From: Bisporella sp. PMI_857
Taxonomy: Eukaryota; Ascomycota; Leotiomycetes; Helotiales; Helotiaceae
Direction of reading: 5' to 3'
Assembly (NCBI GenBank): GCA_021307315.1
Contig: JAJSPD010000044.1
Coordinates: forward strand, 343,455-407,454
DNA length: 64,000 nt
Position numbers and translations under genes: made by a program. The notes beneath the pieces were generated by a model. It did no database searches. It was not told where the DNA came from and was given only the letters and a program-made list of their open reading frames with translations. This document shows, piece by piece, positions 34,706-45,473 of the stretch (its first letter is position 1; every line of letters starts with the position of its first letter).

Positions 34706-36292
34706 ATGGCTGCCTTGTTAGCGTCATCTAATGGCAATGCCTCTAGGCCACTGTTGCAAGAGGAACCTACCTGGTCACCGAATTCATGGACTTCGAAACC
34801 AATCAAACAGGAGGCTGTTTATAAGGACCGAAAGAGTGTTGAAAAGTCCTTATGCAAGCTCGAGAGACTTCCGCCCATTGTCACGCCTTATGAAATCGTC
34901 AAATTAAAAGCGAGCCTGCGAGATGTAGCCCTTGGTAAGGCATTTCTTCTCCAAGGGGCGATTGTGCGGAGCTCTTTGATTATTGTGAGGAGAGTCCCAT
35001 TGAATCAAAGATCAAATTGTTGCTGCAAATGAGTTTGGTACTGATTTGGGGATCCAACAAGCCCGTTGTTAGGTGAGACTAATGAATGCCATTGTTCATT
35101 GATGGGAGCATTGACTAACCGAAGAAAGAATTGCTCGTATGGCAGGTCAATATGCAAAGCCTAGGTCTAGCCCCACAGAAATTATTAACGGCAAGGAGAT
35201 ACCCTCTTTCCGAGGCGACATTCTTAATGGCTTCGCCACGGATGAACGAGCTTTAGATCCATCTAGATTAGTAGGGTAAGGATTCCACATTTATGTACAT
35301 TTATCCTACTAAGTTCAAACAGAGCATACTTTCATTCTGCAAGCACATTGAATTATATACGGGGATCCATCTCCTCTGGGATCGCAGATCTTCATCGGCC
35401 GCTTGACTGGGGTCTTGGACACGTTCGAGATCCTAGTTTGCAAACCCAATACTCGGGAATCGTCAAATCTATTACCGAGTCCCTGCGTTTCATGCATACC
35501 GTCGGTGCCGATACCGCTGGTCAGCTCAAGACTGTAGATTTGTACACCAGCCATGAAGCACTTCTTCTCGACTATGAACAGCGTCTCACAAGACGGTTAA
35601 AGAAGCCTAGTTCTGTTGTTGAAGAGCCACGAGATGCATTTTCTCTAGCAAGAGATGGGGTTGACATAGCTGATGATGGCAAAGCTTACTACAATACATC
35701 TGCGCACTTCTTGTGGATTGGTGACAGAACGAGGCAGATTGATGGAGCACACGTTGAGTATATGAGAGGAATCGAGAACCCCATCGGTGTCAAAATTGGC
35801 CCAACCACACCATCTAGCGACATTCTCGATCTGCTTCGCACCCTCAACCCGTCTAAGGAGATCGGGAAAATCACTCTCATCACACGGATGGGTGCTTCAA
35901 AAGTCCGCCAGATACTTCCTGAACACATCAGAGCCGTTGAGTCAAGTGAATACGCCCGCTGTGTTATTTGGCAGTGCGATCCCATGCACGGCAATACTCG
36001 TTCCACCTCAAGTGGCATCAAAACGAGACAATTCGCAGATATCTTCAGCGAGCTGCAACAAACATTAGCCATCCACCAAGAAGAGGGGAGCTATCTCGGT
36101 GGTGTCCATCTGGAGTTGACCGGCGATGCAGTGACAGAGTGTACGGGAGGAAGCGAAGGCCTCAAAGACGATGACCTTTCGCTCAACTACACAAGTTTCT
36201 GCGACCCGAGACTTAACGAGAAGCAAGCATTGGAAATGGCGTTCCTTATCGCTGGTCATTTTAGGAAAGGGCGGTTGGAAAAGCAGTTCTGA
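34706..36292 (+). CDS. Class II DAHP synthase, with a one-base frameshift
   Basis: Exons 34706-35072, 35129-35275 and 35323-36292. The enzyme condenses phosphoenolpyruvate and erythrose 4-phosphate, the first shikimate-pathway step. Conserved blocks are WSPNSWTSKPIKQ, ALGKAFLLQG, RMAGQYAKPRSSPTE, STLNYIRGSISSGIADLH, CDPMHGNT, GGVHLELTGD and TSFCDPRLNEKQALEMAF. The block expected as LLQGGDCAELFDYC is broken. After CTCCAA at 34952-54 there are four G (34955-58) where five are needed, and the frame moves by one. The exons sum to 1484 bases, one short of 495 codons, and everything downstream is intact. The Cys of GGDCAE is a metal ligand in the family, so the product as written is truncated and dead. 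Either a fresh mutation or a homopolymer error. Confidence 0.88.
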
Positions 36293-36909
36293 AGAAACTT
36301 TGTATAGTATTTTGACTTTGATCTAGGACAATAAAAGTTATTGACTTCCAGTATAGCGTGACCCATATTTCTTCTGTGCGTCTGAATTATACTCACCGTT
36401 ATTCTTATATGGCTCTGACCAACGCTTGTTGGGGCTAATTCTTGGCAATTTTTATTTAGATGTCTCTGATTAGTCATGACATACTTCGCAATCAGGATAT
36501 TAGGGCACCAAGAGCGTTCGGGTGCGAAGTGGGTCTATGTTAGCGACACTCCTTAAGATGGTCCAAATGCTCATGGTATATGTTCAAAGTGTCACAATTA
36601 TCGTTCAGTCAGACATCGCATAAAAAACTAGTCAGACGACTTTTAAAGAGCTATTTGTTTTCTGGCCTCCAGAAACTCAATATTTACAGAGAGTTAAAGT
36701 ATAAGACTAGCTCCAAAAACAACTGTTGACTACAGCCGAATTTTCACCCATTCATTCAAGTAAGAGAAAGTAGGCACGGTACTTTGCAGTGAGGCATGGA
36801 CATTAATATGGAGGTAAATAGTCAAGCAGGCAGATATCATGACAGAATATCGAGTTGTTTAACAGCCAACACGGATAGCTAGAGAAATTAGCATCACTTG
36901 GAGCATGGT
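36293..36909. other. Intergenic between convergent genes
   Basis: 3' flanks of DAHP synthase and deuterolysin; no gene seen. Confidence 0.5.
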
Positions 36910-38212
36910 CTAAGAATCCATCAACGTACCATTGGCATAAAGAGCATAGCTATCAGCGTTGGCTAGGGCCCGGGAAGCTGACAAACTAGTTGCAGCGGCG
37001 TACCCATAGCCATTATCCACAGTTCCCGGGCTATACACACCTGGCGCATGAGTGAACTCGTGTAGGGTAGTAGTTGCTTGATCTTGGGCATGGCAAGTGC
37101 TAGTTAAAGCTGGAAGGGCAGAGAAATAGAGGTTGCAGTTGACAACAACATTTTGAGCCGGGAGAGTGTAAGCCAAGACATTGGACTAAAAAAGAAGGAA
37201 CTTTAGCATTCACTCCAGTCAGAAGGGGCAATATCCCACAGCTTACGGAGCAGTATCCATAGACGTCAGTGCAGTATTGACGTGTGGCACCAGAGGTTGT
37301 AGAACCGCACTCGTTTGCGACAGCAGTCAATCTATTGGCAACAGTGGTTCGCGTTGCTGTCGCAGTGGTCTTGAAATACTCGCTAAACTTAGTTGCAGAT
37401 CCAGAGCGAGCCGCAGAAGCGGCTGCCAAAGCCAAGGTACGACAGTTTGAGAATGCAGTGCGAGTAGCGGTGCCACGTGAACCAGTGCAATCTGATTGAA
37501 TTACAGAGCGTTTATCGAGGGCACTGACTGCACGAGGAACCTGCGAGCGAATTAGGCTCTTCTTGAGCGCATGCTTTCCAGTATGGAAAATACTTACGAG
37601 TGCTGCCGCAGCACCGTCAACATGTACGGTCAAAACATTGGACTTGAACGGAATCGCGAGCCCGGAGAGCTCAGTCGAGTCAGCGAGTGCATATGGAATG
37701 GCGCCTTCAGCGACTATCATACAACGTAACGTTAGTTTGCATGGTGGTGAAATATCGGTGGTCTATCTTACCAAATGTGAATTCGCCTCCTGCTGTCAGA
37801 TCATGAACAGCGGCTGGTGTGATTGTGGTTTCATATGATGCACCGACTGCAAGAGAAACAAAGGCATCCTCGGTGAGACCAGTGCGTACTACTGAGCGGA
37901 GAATACCCTGTGCAGTAAGTTTAAGGCTTGGTGGCTCATTATATATTATGTTTGACCTACAGTGAACTCTGCCTTGGCATCTGAGGAGTAGACTGACAGC
38001 TTCTCAACAGGCGCGGAGTCGAAGAGAGTTCCATAAGCGAAGAGGTTCAAGTCTTCAGCACCGACATTGGTGACTGTGGCCTTCACAAGTCCACCCTCAA
38101 GCTCAGCCAAGGTAACTTCTAATGGATTGTCCCTCTTGTAAATGTCAGGACGGCTGGAGCTGGCAATTTGGGACAAAGTGGCAACCGCCAACAACTTGAA
38201 AATGGTCTGCAT
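36910..38212 (-). CDS. Deuterolysin (M35 zinc metalloprotease)
   Basis: Five exons: 38212-37961, 37907-37772, 37713-37598, 37540-37247, 37185-36910, giving 357 aa. A secreted neutral protease active on basic proteins. Signal peptide [18 protein letters not shown]. The pro-domain spans about residues 20-179 and ends at a dibasic site, SALDKR, after residue 179. The catalytic zinc motif is HEFTH (His308, Glu309, His312), with the third ligand Asp323 in [11 protein letters not shown], the aspzincin pattern. Cysteines around residues 185-297 fit the disulfides of the family. Secreted hydrolase neighbours lie downstream on the other strand. Confidence 0.94.
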
Positions 38213-39797
38213 ATTGACTGCTTTGAGCTTACTGAGATAAAAGACTAATTTTTCTGTTGTTGTTGAGGAATATCTTCACAATCTGCGGGATAAATTGACT
38301 AATTTATACACTTCCATCATATTTGCTTAAGCCTGAAGATCTCGGAACCATGCCGCTCGGTGGCCGATAGCAGGAACATATCAAGCTCAGAAATGCACTC
38401 CTGCAAGTCGTTTCTGCAAATGCATGTTCGCGTAGAGCGATGCGAGCAGGTACACTCAGCTGCAGCGAATACATTTAGCTCTCTCACGGAATATCTAACT
38501 TCATCGAATTCTTCACCTCGATCCTTGTAATCAATATTTTAGAGCAACCGGCCCGGACCAGAAAAAAGGGCAGGACCTCTACTCCGTCATGATTGTCCAA
38601 TCGCTATATGAGCCGCACCTTCATTTGTGCCTCAACCTGGTACATCGTTCCCGATGCAGTGTCAATCAGTTCCAGAAAGAGAAATGTAGCCTGATCAATC
38701 GACATCTTATCAGCTTGGCACATTTCAGTAGCTCAAAATAACATTCCAACTTCAAGCTAGACGGATATTGAGTAGTTCTTGGACGTCTCCTCAACCACTT
38801 CTCTACAAAAGCCAAGACAAAACTTCACAACCAGGAGCAAAAGTTGACTTTACCCATGATCATGATGCCATACGATTCTCCTGAATTTTCCATGAGAAAT
38901 GACTTGATTGGCCATATTTTGTATTTTAGTTGGTCATTACATTTAGGACGTAAAGGCTGGTTTCGATAAGCCAAGGTGCTCAAGGAGTGTACCGGTTCTT
39001 TAATGTTGCAGTCTCCCATCGTATCGGGAGCGTAAATTTCTGCTTGGCGTCGCCCCCTGTGATTTATATTCGACCTGGAACAGCCTATATCAAGACGGCA
39101 TTTGGTATCTGGTTTCAGATAGACTTCTAAGGAACGTTGTTGATATAGACTTTCCACCTTCCATATTCAGGATCTCCTCTTCGCTTATTACCGCCACCCC
39201 AGTTTTTCTTTTGACGACTCAAATAGCCTGTAACACACGCGTGAGGTGATTTCCTCCAGTAAGTGTATCAAACGAATATGCATACCTGGTGCATAATGCT
39301 TGCATTAAGAGGGGTAAGTTACCGTCACAATCACATTTAGTTCTCAAATACGCCGTAAGTCACTCTTCAGCAATTAGTCTGATGCCCGACGCTAGGTATA
39401 AAGCAGCTAGCAACTATGACTCAGTTCTGTTGGCCCTGATCTGCGGGCACAAACTTGACAGCTGCAGCGAGTCTGCCTCTTGCGTGAGAACCGATAGACT
39501 CTTTATATTTATCGAAGACCTTCCTTATCCAGTCATATTCCGACCATTTTTGCCTGCAACAACTCTTCACCTTCGAATCACCATCTCCTCTAAACGATCG
39601 ATACCGACGTATATCTCGTCCCTCTACACGTTCGGGCCAACCGAGTCAAGCAAGACAGAATAGGAGCTTTATCCGAATTCCAGGGAAGGAATTTGGTAGC
39701 GTACCCGAACCGCCTCCATCTGAATATTTCTTTAAATCTCTCACTCCGCATTATATTATTTCCTCAAAAGAAAGGATACGCTACGTACAATCTATAA
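38213..39797. other. Long divergent intergenic region
   Basis: 1.6 kb between the deuterolysin start and the next gene's start. It carries both promoters. The frame at 39289-39663 lacks protein-like composition and is not called. Confidence 0.5.
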
Positions 39798-40436
39798 ATG
39801 TTCGTCGAGCGCGGAAACCGACCGTTCAAGCCTACTTCAGGATCATCATCCATTATCAAATTTCTCTACATAGCTGCTATCTTGATTCTTGTTTATGGCT
39901 TGTTGAATAGTATCATTCCAGCAGTCACAATGACCTCGACAGATTTTCCTCACAATCCAGATATTCCACTCCAAATTACCATCTCTGACATTAGGAGCAC
40001 GAGAGGTGAAACAGAGTCGCCGGTCGTGATTCTTAAAGTCACGATTTATAACACATCGTCGGACAAAGGATTATCCTTTCTTCGGTGGTCAACCCCGCTC
40101 GACAAAATGGCTGTTCCGATGGGAATTTTTGTTTTCACATCTTTGTCCAGTGGAAAGCCTGCTCCTTGTGTTGGCCTGAAGCTCAATCGCAAAATCCCGG
40201 ATTCCGGGTTCTTTTCCAAGGACGATACTATACAAATTACGGCAGGAGGAAAAGTGGAGATGGACGTAGAGGTCAAGGCACCTCATGTATCACTGGATAC
40301 AGGGGAGAGATATTCGGTCCAGGTGGTTGGTCATTGGATGCATGTCAAATTCGGTGCCGAAGCAGAACTGAGTGCTGCTGAAGAAGGCGTGATCAGAGGA
40401 GGCTTCAGTAGTGAGGCTGTACAGTTTGACGCATGA
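39798..40436 (+). CDS. Membrane-anchored protein resembling a deuterolysin pro-domain
   Basis: Single exon, 212 aa. Residues about 19-44 (SIIKFLYIAAILILVYGLLN and flanks) form one membrane or signal-anchor helix. The rest looks like one beta-rich domain: LQITISDIRSTRGETESPVV, ILKVTIYNTSSDKGLSFL, DTIQITAGGKVEMDVEVKAP, TGERYSVQVVGHWMHV. The order (a LxVTxxN strand, then a T(A)GGxxxxxVxV strand and a G.(R/E)Y.V..(V/A)..W strand) parallels the pro-domain of the M35 protease 1.6 kb away. No protease motif follows. Function unknown. It could bind proteases or act in the secretory path. A start at the internal MTSTDFPH would remove the anchor. Confidence 0.65.
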   Translation: MFVERGNRPFKPTSGSSSIIKFLYIAAILILVYGLLNSIIPAVTMTSTDFPHNPDIPLQITISDIRSTRGETESPVVILKVTIYNTSSDKGLSFLRWSTPLDKMAVPMGIFVFTSLSSGKPAPCVGLKLNRKIPDSGFFSKDDTIQITAGGKVEMDVEVKAPHVSLDTGERYSVQVVGHWMHVKFGAEAELSAAEEGVIRGGFSSEAVQFDA

Positions 40437-41119
40437 GTAATGAAGCCTTGTCATGCCCACGGCTACAGCGTTATCTTCACTAACCGGTACAGGCCTTGAA
40501 GTGGCTGGTTCACTAGGGAGTTTGCTACCCTGGTCACGAGGGCGTCACGTACAGTACCTGACCTTTTTCGGCAGGTGCATATCATCGCCAAGGGTTACCT
40601 TGTCTAATGCGGAAGCTCCCCATAATCCGTTTCGATTTACCCGCTCCTTCTCCTCGCCCCATATATCCTCATCTATCCGCCAATCTATCTGTTGCCCATC
40701 ACGTTCCCGCCCCGGCACTCACATTATGCCAACGGGCGATTTCATGTCGTGCATAGACGCCTTCTCATTTAGGCCCACTTTGCCAGTGCCATTGGGCTGA
40801 GCTTCCTCCATAGATCTGCAAACTCCCCTCGTAGCCCGGTATCCATTGCCGAAGGGAGAAGGAGCCATCCGGCATTCGTAGAGTGTGCGATGGTCTGGTT
40901 GGTCGTCTTGACCAACAAAGCTTTATACAAGCTTTGATCGCAGCCACATCTCCAAGCACACCATTCTATGCACAACCCATCAGGAATGTGATATTATTTA
41001 GAGTCTTGTTTCTACCACTATCCGCTTTAGGCAATTGATATGATATAGCTCCCATAAAGAAGTACCTTTGTCCACTTGTCAAGGTGGTTTCACCAAAGCA
41101 CAACGCCTATCTGTTAATC
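40437..41119. other. Intergenic, carboxypeptidase promoter
   Basis: No gene seen. The frame at 40453-40800 lacks support. Confidence 0.5.
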
Positions 41120-42926
41120 ATGAAGCCTTCCTCCGCCCTTCTTCTCGCGCTGAACAGTGCTGCCCTCGTCGCGGCTAAGGTCAGCTATGACGGCGCCAAA
41201 GCCATGCGTATGTATTCCAGTTCTTAAGCCACACCTTTACCTGATCGACCTTGTGGAGAACGGCGTCTCTCAAGAGAAACACAAGAAGTCTACCTTTTAT
41301 CCATATGACGTGGTAATCTCGTTTTAATATTAGCCTCGTGCTATTTTCGATACCAAAGCCAAGCCACACATAGACAAGTTCTAACAGCAGAGTATAGGTA
41401 TTGCTGTTGGTGAAGATGTCGTTCCTTTGCTTGATGTCATCAATGAGTTAGACCTTCCAACATGGAAAGGCCTCAGCAATGGGGTTCCTGTCGCCAACGG
41501 TCACGTTGATCTTGTTGTTCCAGCTGATAAAGTAGCTGAGTTTGAACAACTCACCGCAAATATGGCTACAGAAGTTATGCACGAAGATCTTGGTGCATCT
41601 ATCGCTGATGAGGGGCGAGAATATGTTTACATTGGTAAGTGGATTCGCCCCGCAGAGACATTTTGTATCTTCTGATTGTCGACCAGCCGGGACCGCGAAC
41701 GCCACTTGGTTCAATGCATATCACGCATACGCCGACCACCTTACATTCTTGAATGATCTGGTGGCATTGTACCCCACTCAAGCTGAGATTGTAACTGCTG
41801 GCGCTTCCGTTAATGGACGTCCTATCACTGGAATCCACTTCTGGGGAAGCGGAGGCAAGGGCAGCAAGCCAGCCATTGTACTACACAGCACTGTCCATGC
41901 TCGAGAATGGATCACGACAATGACTACTGAGTACTTTGCCTACAATCTCCTCACCAACTACAATACTTCTACGGAGATCAAAGGGTTTGTTGACAAGTAT
42001 GATTATTATATCTTCCCCGTCGTAAACCCAGATGGTAAGCTCAATTCCTGTTGGCGTTATTTTGACCGGTGTCTAATTTCTAATTTTAGGCTTCGTGTAT
42101 ACCCAAACTACCAACAGACTTTGGAGAAAGAATCGCCAAACTCTTTCCACCAGTTCTTGTGTGGGTAGAGACGTTAACAGAAATTGGCCTTACCAGTATG
42201 TTAACCACTCCCCTGGCTGGATAATTCATTAAAATGTCATGCAACTAACTTGGGCACTTTTAAGATGGAGCGGATCGGGCTCTTCTACAAACCCATGTGA
42301 CGAGACTTACAGAGGTAACAGATCTCTCTAAATCACATGACTTCCACTCACAATGTCAGGTGCTGCACAAGGTGACGCCCCTGAGAACAAGGGTCTTGTC
42401 GCACAGATCAACGCTTTGGCAGCCGACAAAGGTGTTCAGTTGTATATTGACGTCCACTCATATTCCCAACTCTTCATGACTCGTATGTCCTCTTCTCTCC
42501 CATGTGTTCACATTATGTCTAACAGAGTACCAGCATATGGTTATTCGTGCACAGCGAGAACTCCAAATAACTCTATTCTCCAAACACTTGCCTCGGGAGC
42601 TGCGAGTGCCATTCGTGCAGTCTATGGTACTACGTATCAGTATGGCCCAGTCTGCCAGACCATCTATCAAGTAGCAGGAGGCTCCATTGATTACGTCCAA
42701 GAGTGAGCATATCCCACCTCCTTTAAACACTTGACCTATGTAAAGCATTAATCACAAAGCGATATCTAACCTATCTTTCTATAGTGTCACCAAGGCGAAG
42801 TATGTCTTTACTATCGAATTGAGAGATACCGGAACCAACGGCTTCGTGCTCCCTGCTAGCCAGATCGTACCAAGTGGTGTTGAGACCTTTGCAGGTTTCA
42901 GACACTTGTTGCTCAACATGACATAA
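41120..42926 (+). CDS. Secreted M14A zinc carboxypeptidase
   Basis: Eight exons: 41120-41207, 41398-41634, 41687-42034, 42090-42195, 42265-42314, 42360-42482, 42534-42702, 42785-42926, giving 420 aa. It removes C-terminal residues from peptides. Signal peptide MKPSSALLLALNSAALVAA. An inhibitory propeptide (VPLLDVINELDLPTWKG...) precedes the catalytic domain from about residue 110. Zinc ligands are His179 and Glu182 in HSTVHAREW and His309 in YIDVHSYSQL. Catalytic Glu385 is in FTIELRDTG. GRDVNRNWPYQW carries the substrate-binding Asn/Arg pair. All introns are 45-82 bp except the first (190 bp). The frame alone breaks repeatedly, so an unspliced reading would look like a pseudogene. Confidence 0.94.
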
Positions 42927-43877
42927 AAGGGTACGAAAGCATTGGATACTTAGTCATAACTGATGAAATACAAATGCATTGTTGATAACGAGTGGAGTAC
43001 TTGGAAGGCATCTTCAGTGTATATATTGATAGGGAGCATTCTTGGATATGAATATCAATCATGTCATTGTCCTTGTTTAACTGGCCCCGATAAACGCCAT
43101 AATAAGTGCTTTATGTTGGCAGTTCATCCTTGAGAAGAATCCGGGGACCATGGATTCATGTGTTGCTGATGAAGCATCTATGTTGATTTTAGTATCATGA
43201 CGATAATCAGCATCCTGTAGTGGAGGGCTCCTTGTGACACACCTTTGGTTCTTGGATCCACAGGGAATCTTACTGAGAAGAGTCGATACGCACGGTTCAT
43301 TGCTGGAATGTAGTCAGGATACTAATAGGAATAAAAGTATGGCCCGTCTACCCTGATTTTATAGAAGCCCACATTCTGGCAGAAATTGCGGAAGATTAAG
43401 ACAAGGGGATAAACAACACTCAGCGTATACCATAAAGTAGATAAATTGAAAGATCACGTCCTGGCAAGCATTTTGCACGCAAAGTTGATCCGCAGTTCTG
43501 ATGTATACAAATCCACATTCCAGTAACGAAGCACATATCGGTCTCCAAAGTCATGGATATTAAATCCTGGTATGTTTATACAAGAATACCAAGTTAGAGG
43601 TCGAATGACAAAGATCTTTTTCTGGCTTCCTTTGCCAGGTTCGAGTATTTTGTCCTGAGACAAAAATAGCATATATTCGGCTGCTTTATCAAAGTTCCGT
43701 GGTATAAAAGTAATCAGTCAACATCCATCATACAACGTTTCATCATATATCCATTACTCCGTCATTACACCAACCCATTATAAGATCTAGGTGCCCATTC
43801 ACGGAACGTAAAGCCTCCCATTCCATCAATCAACCCATTCAACCCATTACATCATACGCCTTCCCGCTCCGCTACCC
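42927..43877. other. Intergenic between convergent genes
   Basis: 3' flanks of the carboxypeptidase and PMP3. No gene seen. Confidence 0.5.
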
Positions 43878-44229
43878 CTAACGATATCTCGCCGGATCAT
43901 GCTTCCCAATCACATACCAAGCATCTGCAACCGCGTTAGCCTTCGTCCCTTCCAACTCAGCACCGGGAGAGAGAGAAAAAAATAACATACGGATAACACC
44001 CGGTATCCAACCCAAGATCGTAAGCAGGATATTGATGATGAAATCCGCCGCGCACCCGCGCTTCAGGAATACCGCGAGCGGGGGGATGAAGATGGCGACT
44101 AGATACGCGAAGACGTCGGCCTGCAGCCAAAGGAAAAAGAAACGTTAGCGCTTGTAGTGGCTGACGGAGCATATTTGCCAAGCTGTTGATCTTGGGGGGG
44201 GGAGGACATACGGAGGATGATTTTGCCAT
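43878..44229 (-). CDS. PMP3: Plasma membrane proteolipid 3 (PMP3/UPF0057) family protein
   Basis: Three tiny exons, 44229-44212, 44120-43991 and 43924-43878, encode 64 aa. Two hydrophobic helices carry the family signature: FIPPLAVFLKRGCAADFIIN followed by ILLTILGWIPGVIHAWYVIG. In yeast the protein modulates plasma-membrane potential and salt tolerance. The final exon restores HAWYVIG, where an unspliced reading gives a false Phe/Ser-rich tail. A Mutator-like MITE inserted 240 bp upstream of the start may affect its promoter. Confidence 0.93.
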
Positions 44230-44471
44230 TATTTGTCTGCTTGTGATAGGAAAATTTGGTTTTGCTTTGCGGTGTAGCTGCAGGGTTCGTTTGGTTCTGA
44301 AATGAGGTATAGGAAAACGAAGCGGCCGAGCTGGAAATATAAATAAGGGTTGTGAAGTCTGGATAAACTGGGCAAAATCGAAGCCGGGCAGTCCGTTCAT
44401 GACGTATGCGGTGGGGCGGTTTGGGGAGCCGGGCGGTTGCGACCCCACCTTTCTGTGCCGGTGCCGAAGAG

Positions 44472-45143
44472 GGTACCCCTGAGGTAAGTTAATAATTCTG
44501 ACTAAGCGCAACGCATACCCTACCAAGCCCGTAAATACAGCATGACTAGCCTTAAAACACACTGCGACCAGCCTGTAAACACAGTGCAACCAGCCTGTAA
44601 TACAACTAAAGCTTGAATAACTTTGTTTTTTGCTCGTATACTCATACTACTGCATTTTTTTTTAAAAAATGTACTGTTAGTATTATTATTACTAGTACTA
44701 TTATTATTACTAATACTACTTTTAACTGCCGACTTTTCTTGAATGCACTATTACTAAAACTACATATTGTTTTTAAAACTAGCTTTACAGGTTAATTAAA
44801 TCTTGAGCAAAACAGTATTATTATTATAAAAAATATTGCTAAAAAATGAAAAAAAAAATTAAAAAATTGTATTTTGTAAAATTAGTTTGAAGTTTACAAG
44901 TATTTTTACGGGTCTTTACAAATATGTTAAACAATTTGTAGGCTTGTAATCGCGTGTTTACAGGCTGGTCGCAGTGTGTTCTAGGGCTAGTCACGCTGTG
45001 TTTACAGGCTAGTCGCAGTGTGTTTTAAGGCTGGTCACACTGTGTTTTAGGGCTAGTCATGCTGTATTTACAGGCTTGGTAGGGTACGCGTTGCACTTAG
45101 TCAGAATTATTAACTTACCCCAGGGGTACGTGTATTGGAACCC
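44472..45143. mobile_element. Mutator-like MITE with subterminal repeats and 9-bp target duplication
   Basis: GCCGAAGAG occurs at 44463-44471 and again at 45144-45152, a 9-bp duplication as made by Mutator-like elements. Between them, long terminal inverted repeats begin GTACCCCTGRGGTAAGTTAA and continue for over 100 bp. They consist of repeated units such as ACAGGCTGGTCGCAGTGTGT and GGGCTAGTCACGCTGTGTTT, one to two in the left arm and about four in the right. The right end has 12-13 extra bases (GTGTATTGGAACCC) missing from the left end, so the left tip is deleted. The core is AT-rich, with no transposase. Confidence 0.8.
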
Positions 45144-45152
45144 GCCGAAGAG

Positions 45153-45473
45153 CCTCAATGCTAATGACACCTATCGCAATAACCTCAATTTAATATGTGG
45201 CAGGATAAGTGGAACTTCATGCTAATGCTCAGATGTTGCCTTGGTGAGGAGCGATTCCATAGCCTTTCGTCGTTCACGGGTTTCAATTTTTCTGTAATGG
45301 TAAGAGCAGCTGAATATCTCTATACCTCAGACAGTAACTTCAGACACAATTTTGCACATGAGTGTTACAAGCTGGCGAGAACATCTAAAATTCATAACAA
45401 ATTATTATTACACGGGTTATATGATTAACCGCATGATGATATGATGTTATTAGTGTCATGGAATGATCCGGCT
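45153..45473. other. Short intergenic stretch
   Basis: Nothing recognised between the MITE and the 3' end of the Hsp70-like gene. Confidence 0.5.

Noticed and set aside
33856..38212. Secondary-metabolite cluster around the class II DAHP synthase
   Set aside because: No polyketide synthase, NRPS, terpene cyclase or tailoring enzymes are nearby; the neighbours are HYPK and a protease.
44613..44795. 60-codon frame in the Mutator-like MITE
   Set aside because: It encodes Ile/Thr/Asn/Phe-rich AT-repeat translation, with no transposase features.
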